DNA of 64,000 nucleotides from Batillaria attramentaria (taxonomy: Eukaryota > Mollusca > Gastropoda > Batillariidae), in the NCBI GenBank assembly GCA_018292915.2, contig JACVVK020000381.1, positions 154,001-218,000 on the forward strand, given 5' to 3'. The notes under the pieces are model-generated. The model did not search any database and had not been told where the DNA came from. It worked only from the letters and a program-made list of their open reading frames with translations. This document shows positions 1 to 25,600 of this stretch, piece after piece. How positions within the stretch are numbered: position 1 is the first letter of the stretch; every line of letters starts with the position of its first letter. A program made the position numbers and the translations under genes.

Positions 1-319
1 AATGGGTTCATGTGAGTAATCTGACGCATGCTGTATCTCTCTAGCGCCTCTGTATGTTGCGTATTCCAAAGTTCAAGCGAAGGTCAGCCCACATAACGAT
101 TATGCTATTCTGCGCTGTAAATGTCACTCCTCTTCTGCTACGCACACTGACCCTGCGGTTACGGCGTCCACCTGAGGATAAGAGTGAGTTTTTAGGGCTT
201 AAAGCCGCGCAAGCCACAAAGACTAATTCGCGGCTGACTGAGAATGTGGAGGCACAGGGTTCTAATCTAAGGATGGGCTGGAATGGACGACCCCACTCCA
301 GTCAATAAGAAGGGCCAAG
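1..319. other. No gene seen
   Basis: No recognisable coding region, RNA gene or repeat in this stretch. The short open frames lack domain signatures and plausible splice or start context. Confidence 0.5.
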
Positions 320-334
320 CTCCCCGAATTCAGC

Positions 335-602
335 CAATCGCGTCCCGCTGCATAATGAGCACAAACACATGGTATGGTCTTTTTTGCCAGACACTACAAC
401 GAGGGAAGCACATGTAGTTTGATATGACCGAAACATGGAAAGCAGTAAGACAATTGACGTCATTTGAGGAAACAGACCATTACGTCAATCTCTTATACCT
501 TAAAATCACCCCTTTTCCCATACAACGACATTATGGACGTACTGTGGTTTGCCAATACACGCCAGAGTAAAGGGGCGGGTCTTTGGCCTCGGGGCTTTCT
601 GA
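335..602 (-). repeat. Dispersed repeat family F, copy 1
   Basis: Read on the minus strand, this matches two other places (about 26568-26830 and 61557-61740): a CCCCGAGGCCAAAG-like start, a CAAAMCACAGTACGT block, GTCAWTKTATGGGAAAA and GATTGACGTAATGGTC. The three copies are diverged but colinear. No protein is evident. The family name is mine. Confidence 0.65.
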
Positions 603-667
603 GTGGGGTTGTCAATTTGTGATACGACTCTACAAATGGGGGAAGAAAATCACCAAGTCACTTTTGA

Positions 668-792
668 AAATATTGGAGAGAAAAAACAACAACAACAACA
701 ACAACAAAATTATATGGTGGTAGGTCAATTCAGCGACTTTGAGATTTGGTTCATTTTCGGATCCTCACTACTGCTACTACTACTACTACTAA
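668..792. repeat. Short simple repeats (CAA)n and (TAC)n
   Basis: A (CAA) run near 685-706 and a (CTA) run near 770-792. The second is the 3' tail of the adjacent minus-strand SINE-B copy. Confidence 0.7.
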
Positions 793-1012
793 TGAGGTAT
801 TGTATAGGCGCTTTACCCAATTTCATGAATCGGCTCAAAGCGCCGCGAACTGAACCCAACACGCACGCTCACGTGAATCACACGCATTCTCTCACACACT
901 GGACATAAACACGTCACAATCACGCGGTGCGAAGGGTCAGCTCAGGTATTTAAGTTTCGGGATTTAGAATTGCATTTATTTTTCATATTTTGAGGACTGA
1001 GCATTTCCAAAG
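785..1012 (-). mobile_element. SINE-B copy, 5'-truncated
   Basis: The minus strand carries the 3' body of SINE-B: AATTCTAAATCCCGAAACTT, GCTGACCCTTCGCACC, GAGAATGCGTGTGATTCACG, a GGGTAAAGCGCC-like end and a trinucleotide tail. The tRNA-like head seen at 13030 and 14790 is missing, as expected for incomplete reverse transcription. Confidence 0.75.
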
Positions 1013-1132
1013 CAGGAAACAACTTATACAACTTCTGTGAAAATGTCAAGGCTGACTGTAGCTTGTAAGCATGTTAAAACAAGCGTATGATACAACCACG
1101 CTGCATCGGTATGATTCCAGTTACGCTTTCGT

Positions 1133-4100
1133 ACAAAGTAATAATATCCGCCCGAACATGTGAAACTGTCAGGTATCGTGCATAAAAACTAGCCATTGAA
1201 GGGAATTTCGTTGTGTCAAATCTTGATAAAATTAAACAAAACCTACCCTCATCTCTTTTCTTAAATCAGATGCCTTACATCTGTTGGCATTTTTTGGTAT
1301 CTGAAGACCCCGGGGAGGTGTCTGCGTTATTTCAAACCTTGTTATTGGATGCTGCAATGTGTCATGGCATCACAGTATTGGATTTGAGCTCCTCACCCCC
1401 AAACACTGTGATGGTGAAGTATAAGACATGTCTGTTAATGGGTAAACACAAGCGATGTTTTACCAACAGAACTACTACACATCAACAGGCCTTCAGAGAA
1501 GCCGATAATATGCTCCACACAAAAGTAGAAAAGTCAAGCAAGTAGCATTAGAACAAGCACATCATGGCAATCGCGTTGTTTCAAGTCTTAATAGATATAA
1601 GGAATACAGTCCGTTTCTCTTTTCCTAAATCCAGTGTATCCTATCTGTCAGAAATATTTTGTCTCAGAGAACCCACGTGTGGTATCTGGGTTATTAAAAA
1701 CCTGGTTATTGAATGCTACAATGTGCCAGGGTTTCACAGTATTAGATTCAAGTTCCTACCCCCCATCATTTTTAAGCACAGGAGATGCCTTTTATGGATA
1801 CCTTCAAGCGAAGTTTTACCAACAGAACTATTGCGAATCAATACTTCTTCAGAGAATAGTTATATGCTCCATGCAGAAGTGGAAGAGGTCGAGTAGGTTG
1901 CACTTAAACTAGCACATCATTGCACTCTCTTTGTTTTAGGTCTTAATATAATCAAGGAAAAAACACCATTTGCTCTTTTTTACATCAAATGTATCATATC
2001 GGTCAGCAATCCTTTGTCTCGGAGAACTCAAGCGGGGTATCTGCATTATAGCAAACATGGTAATTTGATATTGCATTGTGCCTGGGATTCACAGTATAAA
2101 ATTTAAGCTCCTACCCCCCATCATGTCGAAGTACAAGACATGTCTTTTATGAATACCTTCAAGCAATATCTTACCGAAAGAACTACTATTAATCAGATCA
2201 TCAGAGAAAATAATGAATTGCTCCAGACAAACGTTGAAAAAGTCAGGTAGGATGCATACAACTAGCACATTACCGACGGCAATCTCGTATTATCGTCTTA
2301 ACAAAATCAAGGAAAAAACGTCAGTATCTCCTTGCTTAAATGAAATGTACCATATCTGTCAGCAATGTTTTGTCCTATAGAACTGAAGAGAAGTCTCTAG
2401 GTTGTTTCCAGCCTGGCTCCATGATGCTGAGACGTGTCTGGGTGTCACAGCATCAGATGTAAGTTCCTCCCTCCCAAAACTGTTGAATTTTAGGAGGACA
2501 TCTCTTATATGGTTAGTTCCAAATCCAAGCGATGTTTTGCAGCGCGATAGCTTCAATGCACCCCACCTGACGTCTACTGGTGTATACCATTACGTTTTGT
2601 GATAATGTGTTGATTGGTAATAGTTTTATTCGTAAACATCGGTTGAAGATATCCACTAAAAACATTATTTGTACTTTGACATTATGGGAGGGAGGAACGT
2701 AGATCTTATACTGTGACATCCAAACAGATCTCAGCATAACAAAACCAGATTTGAAATAGCCTAGAGACTTCATCTGGGTTAAATGAGACAAAATATTGCT
2801 CACAGATATGGTACATTTGATCTAAGAAGAGAGAAAATGAAGTTTTGCCTCTAATTTTATGAGGCTTCTATCACTAAAATTGCCATGACATACTAGGTTT
2901 GATGCACTTCACCAGCCGCTTTTCACATGTTCTGGTGCATATCATTACTTATTTATGAAAATGCGTTGACTAGTTGTAGTTTCATTGGCAGGACACCGCG
3001 TGTGGTTATCCACAAGGAGACTTCTGGTAATTTGAAGTTTTGGGGGGATAGGAGCTTAAATCTAATACTGTGACACCCAGGCATGTTGCAGCATCGAAAC
3101 AACAGGTTTGCAATAACTCAGATACCTCACTTGCAATCTCTGAGACAAAGAATTGCTGACAGATATAATGCATTCGATTCACGAACAAGAAAAGGGCAGG
3201 TTTTGTATAATTTTATCAAGATTTGACACAACGAAATTCCCTTCAATGGCTAGTTTTAATGCACGATACCTGACAGTTTCACATGTTCGGGCGGATATTA
3301 TTACTTTGTACGAAAACGTGTTGATTGGTAGCAGTTACATTGGCAAAACACTGCTTAGGGTTATCCACAAAGAGATTTCTTGTCGTTTGACATTTTTGGG
3401 GGGTAGGAGGTTAAATCTCATATTGTGACACCAAGACCTATCGCAGCACCGCAGAATAAGGTTCAGAATATTCCACATACCTCACTGCTGGTACCTGAGA
3501 CAAAGAATTGCTGACAGCTTTGATGCGTTTGAGTTAAGAAGAGTGAAAAGGGCATTTTCTCCGTATATCTACGATCTTCTGCAATGATGGAAAACTTGAC
3601 TTACGTAAGTCAACACTGAAGCAGTATCCGGCTGTATTTCATTTCTGTTTGTTTTATTTCAGACTAGAGACTCTTATAAACACTGCCATGGCTGGTTTGA
3701 TCTGTATTGGCAAATAGAAGACAAATTGTTTTGAGTGATTGAAATTACGTGTCTGTCAATTGCAGTCTGTTGCTTGTCTTCAGTGCGTATGGGGGTCATA
3801 TACGTTAAGAGCTGTAACTGTTGGTGCAAGCTAACGGATTTATGGGAACAATGATCTAATGTGTTCAGCACACCCTAAGGTTGATTTTTAAACCGGTCTA
3901 ATAGAGTCGCTGGGGCCGGGTTCCAGGTTACCAGCTTTACCTTATCGACAAAATGGCAAGAAAATGTCCTGATTCTATTAAGACTTGAAACCACGCAATT
4001 AACAATGATGCGCAAGTTTTAATGCACCATATCCGACTTTTTTCATTTTTTTCTGGTGCATAATGTTATTTTCTCTGAAGACATGTTGATTTGTAGTAGT

Positions 4101-5068
4101 TCTAGTGGTAAAACATTGTTTGGGGTTACCATTACAGACATGTCTTGTAATTCAACATTTTGGGGGGTGGGGAGCTTAAATCGGTTGCTGTGACGCTAAG
4201 ACACATTGCAGCATCAAATAATCAGGTTTGTAATAACCAACATACCCCGCCTGGGTTCTCTGAAGCAAAGAAATGCCGACAGATGTAACATATTTGATTT
4301 CAGAAAACAGAAAAGAGCAGTTCTGTTTGATTTTATCACGATTTGAAACAACGATATTGCCTTTAAGGGCTGCTTTAGATGCATTCTACCTAACGTTTTT
4401 TCACATGTTCTGGTAGAGATTAACACTTTCTCTGAAAACGTGTTCATTGATAGTAGTTTTACTGGCAAAACATTGCTTGGGATAATCCACAAGAGAGATT
4501 TCTTGTAATTTGACAATTTGGGGGGTAGGAGGTTAAATCTGATATTGTGACACCAAGACACATTGCAGAAGGACACAGTCAAGTTTGAAATAACCAGAAT
4601 ACCCCAGTTACGGTATAGGAGACAAAGAAATGCACACAGATATGATGCATTAGACTCAAGGAAAGAGAACAAGGCATCGTCTCCCTCCATTCAAGACTTT
4701 CCCCACTGGTGGAATACTTGGCTTACGTCAACCAACACTGTGAAGCAGTATCCAGCTGTATTTTGTTTTTGTTTGTTTTATTGAAGACAAGAGACGTTTA
4801 TAAACATAGTCATACATGGTCTTATTTATATTGTGAAATATAAAGGAAACTTTTGAGTGATTGAAATCACTGCTTGTCAATGCATTATGGTGCGTGTGGT
4901 CAGTGAGCGCGGACAGTACCCTCACTTAAAGGGCTGTAACTCTTGGTGCAACCCAGCCGATTTTGGGGAACAATGATCTAATGTGCTCAGCACACCCCAA
5001 GGTTCATTTTTAAACTGGTCTAATAGAGTCGCCGGGGGAGTGCACGGTAACCGACCTCACCTTTTCCA
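1133..5068. repeat. Palindromic array of ~350-bp degenerate repeats
   Basis: About four units lie in one orientation from 1133 to ~2590, and at least four in the opposite orientation from ~2590 to 4690. For example, 1133-1162 is the near-exact reverse complement of 3281-3310. Each unit has a GGGGGGTAGGAG-like block, AAATCT, a run meaning GACACCAAGACA, and GAGACAAAGAATTGCTGACAG. The right half also carries a second module twice (about 3655-3955 and 4775-5068) marked by AACAATGATCTAATGTG and GGTCTAATAGAGTCGC. Units are diverged, so the array is old. Short open frames inside are shared periodicity, not genes. Confidence 0.75.
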
Positions 5069-5085
5069 CTACAAGGAACTCTACT

Positions 5086-5455
5086 TCTGCAATAAAATCT
5101 CTGCTACGCAAGAGCATCTCTACTTCTTTATGAAAATCTCTACTTCTGCATGAACACCTCTACTTCTGCATGAAAATCTCTACTTCCGCCCGAACATCTT
5201 TACTTCTGTTTGAAAGCCTATACTTCTCCACAAAAATCTCTACTTCTGTATGGGCACCTCTTCTTCTGCATGGACGTGTGTACTTCTTCGGAGATCTGTA
5301 TTTCTGCACGAAATCTCTACTTCCGCGTGAGCATCTCTACTTCTATTTGAAAGCCTCTACTTCTGTATGAAAATCTCTAGTTCTGGATGGAAACCTCCAC
5401 TTCTGCATGAATATCTCTGCTTCTGCATAGACATCTCTACTTCAGCATGAAACGT
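5086..5455 (+). repeat. 20-bp minisatellite
   Basis: Tandem variants of TACTTCTGCATGAAAATCTC. The same motif resumes at 6057-6105, beyond an inserted LINE fragment. Confidence 0.85.
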
Positions 5456-5917
5456 CTACCGGCAGACGAAATCCCACGCTTGATACAGAACAACGCGGCG
5501 CGTCTCGTCCTTAGGAAACGCAAGAGAGACCACGTCACGCCTCTGTTAAAACAACTCCACTGGCTTCCCGTGAAATTCCACTGCCATTGATAGCAACCTT
5601 TGCATACCGGTTCTTTGAGGGCTCTCTTCCTCCGTATCTGTCTGCCTTCCTGTGCGCTTACCACCCATCTCGCACACTTCGTTCCGCCGATGGAAAGCGC
5701 CTTAAAGTCCCCAAGCGCAACACGAAAACCACTCCTTCAGTTTCCTCGCCCCAAATGTTTGGAACTCGCTGCCAGTCGAACTTCGTGACCTTCCCACACT
5801 GTCCCAGTTCAAAAACCCATCTCTTCCGTCAAGCCTTTCACACTCATGAGTAGTCTGCCATTGTTTCAGTGCCTTTGACTGCAATTGTTCATCTGCATCA
5901 GGCCGGATAGTGCATGT

Positions 5918-5979
<62 letters not shown>

Positions 5980-6050
5980 CACTATAAGTTGCTTTCCTGC
6001 GAGATTAAGCGCTAATCAAGTACTATTCATTATTATTTATTATCATAAAT
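5456..6050 (+). pseudogene. LINE fragment: reverse transcriptase C-terminus, frameshifted
   Basis: Conceptual translation gives the C-terminal end of a CR1/L2-type ORF2: a QNNAARLVLRKRKRDHVTPL-like block, QLHWLPV, then PPYLSAFL, a LRSADGKRLKVP-like block and a KTHLFRQAF terminus. The frame is broken near 5580. A (TG)n run and an ATTATTTATTATC tail follow. It lies inside the 20-bp minisatellite and downstream of receptor gene 1. Confidence 0.75.
6036..6041 (-). terminator. Candidate polyadenylation signal for receptor gene 1
   Basis: AATAAA on the minus strand about 52 bases past the gene 1 stop codon. It falls in the A/T-rich tail of the LINE fragment, so its use is uncertain. Confidence 0.3.
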
Positions 6051-6092
6051 GTCTAGTTCCGCACGAACATTTCTACTTCTGTTTGAAAATCA

Positions 6093-18663
<12,571 letters not shown>

Positions 18664-20033
18664 TCAGCCAACCATTCACATTCAATCAGCCTTCCGCAGT
18701 ACCTCCGTCCACATCCACCAGTACTAAAGAATCAAGACTAAAGCGATGTCAAGTTTTAGCTTAGTATTTCAAAAGAAAAAAAAATATATCAACTCGGAAA
18801 AAAATATCAAATCACAAACTTCCATATTACCAACACAAGACTCGGAAATTATTCAGTGAATACATGAAACTCAAACTGACATCCTGACAGGTAAGGAAGC
18901 ATTTGGAATCTGCTTTCTAAAAAGTCCCTACGGAAAACAGGAAACAAAAACTCATCCTAGCCTCGCCAGGTTTGAAACATGAGTGAAGTTTTACTCCGGT
19001 CGGGATCTCGGCCCTAGGCCAACAGCGGAGACCTACTTCGCTTGGACGTACAGTAGCGACTGACGATCTACTCAGAGTCGTCTATTTTTTTCGGTCGGAT
19101 TGAACACTACTCGGCGCGCGTCATGAGCACGTGACTAGGGAAACTTAGAGCTTTGCTCAGCATAGCGGGTTATTGTCACGACCGTGTGTGCTGCAACGTG
19201 TAGGTGTAAGAGGTGCGTGCTCTTTCTTAACTCTCACTCACACGCAGTCGCGCGACAGTAACCGACACGGAGACGTGCGGGGATTCACACCACCACAATA
19301 TTATTGTCAAGACAAACAGTCATCGCATACAACGTCATCAGTACAGTTACAATACCAATGATATCAAGATTTCAACGGTGAAATCAAGGCAATAAATACT
19401 ATACTTAAAATACAAAAAATATAAATAATTATATCTAAGAGCGCTCAGTCCTAGAACGTTTAACGTGCACGAGATGGTACCTCCAACGATGGTCAAGCGC
19501 GCAGACGTGCAGATGTGCAGTTCACAAGCCGCAGACAACACCACAGGCGGCGGAAAATAGAGCTGGCTCGGCAGCTCTACAATAGCATCACAACCGCTGA
19601 TGCTCTAGTGGACCAGCACCCACGCTGAATCCCAGATACGGGCAGTCAGGCTCCCTCCCCTTCAGTCGTCGCAGGGCCAAGAAATCCTCCACGGGACAAG
19701 GGACTACAGGGCAGCTTCTGGCTCCCGAAAACAGCCACTCGGGCTAGAACCCCTGTGCAACAATACACTATTGTAAGTCCTTGGGCCCAACTAGCACATA
19801 CTGCCTATCTATGGGATAACATTAACCCATGGCACAAACCAGCGAACGCTCCTATGTTACGAACGCTAAAGGAAACTGCACATACTATGAGACGCTAAAG
19901 GTAGAAGCCTTCAGCCGTCACATCGGGCAAGCCAGCAAAATATACAGACAGGTCAGTGTTAACAAACTCACTGGTAAAACGGCTGATAACCAAACATACT
20001 TAGCCGACATAACACTTCGGCCACAATATAGGC
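18664..20033. other. Upstream region of receptor gene 1, no gene seen
   Basis: The 5' flank of receptor gene 1 should hold its promoter and any untranslated exon. I see no clear core-promoter motif to assign. The short open frames lack domains. Confidence 0.4.
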
Positions 20034-20785
20034 GAGTCTAATTAGGCATTTCATATAGCGGAAGGTAGAACAAATTTGATCCTAACTTTTTATTACAGAA
20101 ATCAGTAGAGCACAGGCCCTTAATGCTGTGGTGGTCTCCGTGAATTTTTTCTCCGTCCGCGTCACCGTTAAAAACGACCGTTTATCTTGCCATTTTCACT
20201 ATATAAGCCCTATAAATGGGCTTTTGAGGGTGTGCACAAAGTATGCGTGTTTGCGGGTACAGAAATGCGCAGAATTCCGATCTAAACACTGTTATTGTTA
20301 GACAAGACATGCATTGTTGACATACTGAAATTTCATACCAATCAGAATGATGCTTCCTGGGTAACTGCGGCCATCAGTTTGGCCGTTGAGATAAAGGGCC
20401 CTGTGAAACGACTGTATTTGATGCTTGTGCACTTGGCAGGTCACTGCAGGTGACATGTATCTCAGAAAACATTTACGAACACTGAATAATTTAGTCAGGA
20501 AGCGCTTCTTTGGTGTTGTGAAGTTCCCTTGTCACCGCATGTGCAGGTAAGTATGAAATATGATATCCAAGTGAGCACTTTTTTCGGTAGCGATATTTTG
20601 GGGGTGTACTTACTAAAGTAGTTGCTGCGTTGTGAGTAGTGAACGGTTTTTCTCAAAGAGCAGTGCACACTCAAGAATAGTATCCCAGTTGTGTCATATC
20701 AAAAGTTCGTTGAAATCGCTTTCGTACTTTAGTGACAAACAGCCATCGAAAGTGCAATCTGTTTAATAATGGCCTAATGTGAGAA
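20034..20785 (+). repeat. Duplicated segment, copy 1; inner part is a terminal inverted repeat
   Basis: 20034-20625 is repeated in direct orientation at 35193-35785 (AGTCTAATTAGGC, GTAGAACAAATTTGATCC, CTCCGTCCGCGTCACCG). Its inner part, about 20565-20785, is repeated in reverse complement at 22778-22998, forming the left arm of a foldback structure that breaks at GATATC. Confidence 0.85.
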
Positions 20786-22998
20786 ATAATGGGAGTAGGG
20801 TCACTTGCCTGGTTGCTGTGATAAGGTTTATTTGCGAAAACGAGTATGATACAATGGAAGTATTCGGGTACATGCTCGGTGTTTCATGATTATCTTCCTG
20901 AACTTGTATGAGAGAATCATTGCTTATAGATGGCCGTTAATTGAGGTTATCAGTTCCCTATATGGGCTGAAAGCGATGCTTACTAAAGAGCCTGCCATAA
21001 TTGCTACGCTCTATTCAGTTTCTTTTTATACATTTGTCTTGGTGGAAAAGACAATGACTAGTCGTATGAAGAAAGATCCCTGAATCCAAGCAAGCACGTC
21101 TTCATTATAGCGGCCATTACTTTCCCCCATTTTTTCCATTTCCTTCATTACATGCTGCGTGGGGGGTACGTTTATATTTTGCTGCTAGTAGCCACCAGTT
21201 TTAACTTGTCATTGTTTTACACAATGGAAAAAGTAGAGTGATCCCAGAGGAAGGAAAACGTGCATCCCACATCAAATTCCATGAATTTTTCATTGCTTTT
21301 ATTAGGTGACTTCAAATATCTTTTTCTAATTAAACAGAGCATTAACTGCTACGGGGGTAGGTTACCAAGTAGCCTGATATGACAGCCACAGTGTACACAG
21401 CACTTTCTGTTATTCACCAACTTTTCGAGGAGAGGAGAGGCACTTACATGTTACTAGCCCATGCACACCGTCCCTTTGGCTGTGAGTGGTAATGAGGGGA
21501 ATCCGTATTGTGATTGTGTTCAAAACTTGACTACACACAGCAACGATTACAAAGTACGCCGCTGCATCATGTATTAATCACACACCTCAAGTTTGACTAC
21601 TGGATCTGTTAGACCAAACACCCTGCGGTGGTCCAACGAAATGACCACAGATTTGCGTGTAGCGTCCCACTGGTATCAAAATGCCTATTTTCCATATAGA
21701 CGCCAGTTCACTCAGTAATGGGGACCGGGCTGACATATTATGCTGCTGCAGCTGCTACGCTTCGCAGATCATGTGCAGACACACATCATGCTTTAGGGAA
21801 ATGGTGTAGCATTACAAAAATACTATTTTAAAGATAATCTTTTGATTTAAATTGTACCGCACTAACAAAATGTCTGACATTTTCATTAATTCAGGTTTTT
21901 GAGGTACATTTAAGGAAATCAGAAAAAAGTAACATAAAGCTTCAAGTCAAATAAGATTACGCAAATGCAAATGGAAAACAAGAGAAACAGAAGGAAATGT
22001 GTGAAATAACTTTTATTTTTCACGTGTTTTTCATAGGAAACAAACGCCGTTAAGTTTGCCTTTTTTCGACTTTATCTGATTTAAGAATGCAGAACCGTGT
22101 TACCAGTGTGTAATGGAAATTATGTACAACACAACCACAACTCTACAGCAGTAAGTGGCTGATTTCATTTCAAGTGTTATGACGTATGTTAATCACACGG
22201 CAAACATGTTTACAAGGTCAAGGTCATCGGTTCGTCCGTTTACTCCCAAACATTTTGTTTCATCGCTGTGTTAGAATAAGCAAACGAACAAGCAGTCACA
22301 AGCACCAGGCAAAACAAAATTAGCACAAACGATGTTTGTATGAGAAGATTTCTTGTGGACAACTTTGGTGACCTTGACCTTGGGAGTAAAGGTCATAGAG
22401 ACTGGGTGAAAATTTTGTAAATACAAGTTTTGGCGTAACATTTGCCTAATATGCATTGATAAGAATACCTTTCTGGTGACCTCTAGTAAAGGTCAAGGTC
22501 ACGCTTGAGTTATGAAGATTTTGCAGTCATATTTTTATTCTGAGGATGTTGTAAACTCACCAAACCATGGGGACAAAAGTTAGCAGCACCAATTTGCTTA
22601 TTCTGAGCGATGAAGTAAAATGTTTTGGAGTAAACAGACAAACCAATGACCTTGACCTTGAAAACATGTTTGCCGTGTGATTAACATACGTCATAACACT
22701 TGAAATGAATTCAGTCACATACTACTATAGACTTGAGGTTGTGCTCTACATAATTTCCATTGCACTTTGCTAGTACTGAACTATCAGCCATTATTAAACA
22801 GGTTGCACTTTCGTTGGCTGTTTGTGACAAAAGTACAAAAGCGATTTCAATGAACTTTTGATATGACACAACTGGGATACTATTCTTGAGTGTGCAGTGC
22901 TCTTTGAGAAAAACCGTTCACTACTCACAACGCAGCAACTACTTTATTAAGTACACCCCCGAAATATCGCTACCGAAAAACGTGCTTACTTAGATATC
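20786..22998. mobile_element. Foldback-type element interior with nested hairpin
   Basis: Between inverted arms of about 220 bp (20565-20785 and 22778-22998) lies ~2 kb without a convincing transposase frame. A second inverted repeat is nested inside: 22111-22290 pairs with 22590-22762 (CAAGTGTTATGACGTATG against CATACGTCATAACACTTG). AAGGTCAAGGTCA occurs near 22216 and 22490, and its complement near 22369 and 22648. A non-autonomous foldback transposon fits (inference). Confidence 0.65.
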
Positions 22999-23154
22999 GA
23001 TTTTGCAAGTGTAACTCTGACAATGACGTAACAAAACATGCGTCATCGATGCTGACATGTACGGTCCGCCGAACGCGCTTCTCCTCCTCAGTGAGTGCCG
23101 TCTGTGCGTATGTGTGTGCGTGTGTGCGTGTGTGCGGCTGTGTGTGTGTGAATT

Positions 23155-23725
23155 GTGTCCAGGCCCGTTTCTTCGAAAATACTCAACCGAATGGCTTCAA
23201 ATTTGGGGTATACAAATATATCAAAATGTTACATTAGAGGAACCAAGCGTGTGATGATTGCTTAAGTGATTTGGGAGTTATCGCCCTTTTGAGACAAGTT
23301 GGTTGTCTTTCGTGTACAGGCGTAATATTTATTTAAATCACTCAATTTTTTGGCAGTAGATAGCTTGAATACGGACTCTGAACAGAGTCACTACTAGAAA
23401 ATGGTCGCTCTTATAGTTTTCATGTAAACCGAGCCTGAGTTGACATTGCATGTGAACCCAGTTCAGATGCCTATTTCTCCGAAAATACTGAACCGATCGA
23501 TTTCAAATTTGGTGTTTCTAAATGAATCAAGATTGTTGAATAGAAGGCCCGATCCAGGTACGATTGCACACATGATTTGCGAGTTATCGCCCTTTTTGCC
23601 ACTTGGCTTTCTGGCGTTTAAAGGCGTAATATCTACCTAAACCACTCCATTTTTTGGACATAGATAGCATGAATACGGACTCTTAACTAAGTGAATTTTG
23701 GAGGTTGTCGCTTTTATACTTTTGG
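23155..23725 (+). repeat. ~305-bp tandem duplication
   Basis: Two diverged units share TTCKYCGAAAATACTSAACC, GAGTTATCGCCCTTTT, GGCGTAATATYTAYYTAAA and TAGATAGCWTGAATACGG. No gene is seen. Confidence 0.8.
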
Positions 23726-24493
23726 CGTAAGCCGTACCTGATGAAAGTGCTGGTGAACACACTTTAGATCTCAAAATCGCTCCTACTATATATAGATAAT
23801 GAGCCTGGGGTGCCATTAAAAATATACCAAAAAAAATAGAAAAATTCACTGCAGCCGTTATCGTCAGTTGACTCGAAAATTTGTACTCACAGCACATTTC
23901 CTCTGCAAGCCACACGCCTCACAAACATCGAAGAAGAGACGCACGCGCACTGACGTAAAGTAAGTGCGTCATGTTTGATTGACGTGATGCTGTTTTTTCT
24001 TGGGGGTGTCTCGCCACTTTCTTTCCGAATTCCTCTGTTTGGAGACGTGGTGTATTTTACTTCTACTATGTCGCCATCTTCGTACAATCGCAGAGAAGAC
24101 ACGGGATACAACAGAATACAACTCCAATACTTTATGAACAGAATATGCACGGAGAACAAATTCATGAAAGAAGAAGAACCCAGAACGCTGTGCAGGGCTG
24201 CTTACGTACTGAACAGGTCAGATCTAGAACATTCCTCAACTTACTGGAAGGTTCGATATCTTTCCAAGGTGACGTAATCTACTGACGTTACTGCACCAGC
24301 ATGTTCTGGGATGGTCTAGAAATTATTTTGCATCGAAATGCAGTATCTTTTCGCGATCTCTACAACTTGACATGTGGAAAGCGGGAATTTCAGTGGGTTT
24401 CGTTTTTGCCACTGACTCACACTCAGAAGCATAATGTGTGTCTGTGTGGGGGGGGGGGGGGGGGCGTGCGTGCGTGCGCGCGCAAGCGCGCGT

Positions 24494-25119
24494 CTAAGGC
24501 CGCGTCCACATGAAAAGCGGTTGAGCCGCGCTGCAAGAGAAGCTGCTTTTGAAAATGACATACGCCGACCAAACCTTGCAATTTATCACTTTGGTTCAAG
24601 ACAGGCCTCATCTTTGGCAAAAGCAGCACAAAGATTTCATTAACCGGAATGTGCGCCAAAAGTTGTTTGCAGAAATTGCAGAGAAAACTGACTGACAGGT
24701 GATTCAAAGACTTCCACAGTTAATTTCTGACACGCATGACCCAAACACACTCCGTTGCGTGTTAATGGGATGAACCCAATAATCTCTGTCATCAAAAAGA
24801 ATTCCTCGCCGTATATACGGCGATGGTTCAGACAACTCTGAAAGTAGGAGATACCTCCTCTCTGCCATTTTGATTCTGTCTGAACAGATATTACAACAAA
24901 CCGTGCACAGCTAGCGGCAGGCTAGCATACAACTAGCTACGGCAGCTATTCATGTGGCCACGCAAGCTTTAACCAGCAGCGCAGCTGGCTACTCGCTAGC
25001 TAGCCGCTAGCTATCGCTGCTTTTGGTGTGGCCACCCACCGCTCACTGCTCAACAGCTCGCTTACCGCTAACTCACAGCGCGGCTACAGCGCAGCTTGTC
25101 ATCTGGCCGAACCCTAAGG
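24494..25119. mobile_element. MITE-like element with imperfect inverted ends
   Basis: It starts CTAAGGCCGCGTCCACATGA and ends, in reverse complement, CCTTAGGGTTCGGCCAGATG. The interior is rich in GCTAGC-type motifs and has no coding capacity. It interrupts the left arm of the inverted duplication and is absent from the right arm. hAT-like ends are suggested by the CTAAGGC start (low certainty). Confidence 0.6.
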
Positions 25120-25414
25120 CGAGAGAGAGAGAGAGGGTCTCTTCTCCGATACCAGTTAACCCCAGTCACGTGGCTAATCGGTCGAGGTCGTACCTCTAGC
25201 CAAGCCAAGATTTATCATTGGCTTGGTGCACGAGTTAGATAACAGTAAGCAATCGTCTGTCAGTCAGGTCTGCGGAAAGTAACTCTGTCAAAGGGGAACG
25301 ACTTTATTACAAGAATTCATTCACCCATGTAGAACCTCGCATACGCCAAAACGTTTGTGACGTCAACCAGCTAGGCGAGCTCACACGACCTCATGTGTTT
25401 GGAAACGGAAACGG

Positions 25415-25600
25415 TTTTTTTCACACACAATCCATGGTCCTGTGTCACCAAAGGATGGGTGTTGTGATTGCTAATTTTCACTATTCTTTTTTGTTCTTTT
25501 CTGCCCAACATTTTTTTTTTTCACACACAGTCCATGGTCTTTTGTCACCAAAGTATGGGTGTTGTGATACTTTTACTATTTTTTCTGGTTCTGTTCTCGC
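25415..25600 (+). repeat. ~90-bp tandem duplication
   Basis: Two copies of a poly-T run followed by CACACAC.RTCCATGGTC and GGGTGTTGTGAT; a third poly-T run follows. Confidence 0.8.
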
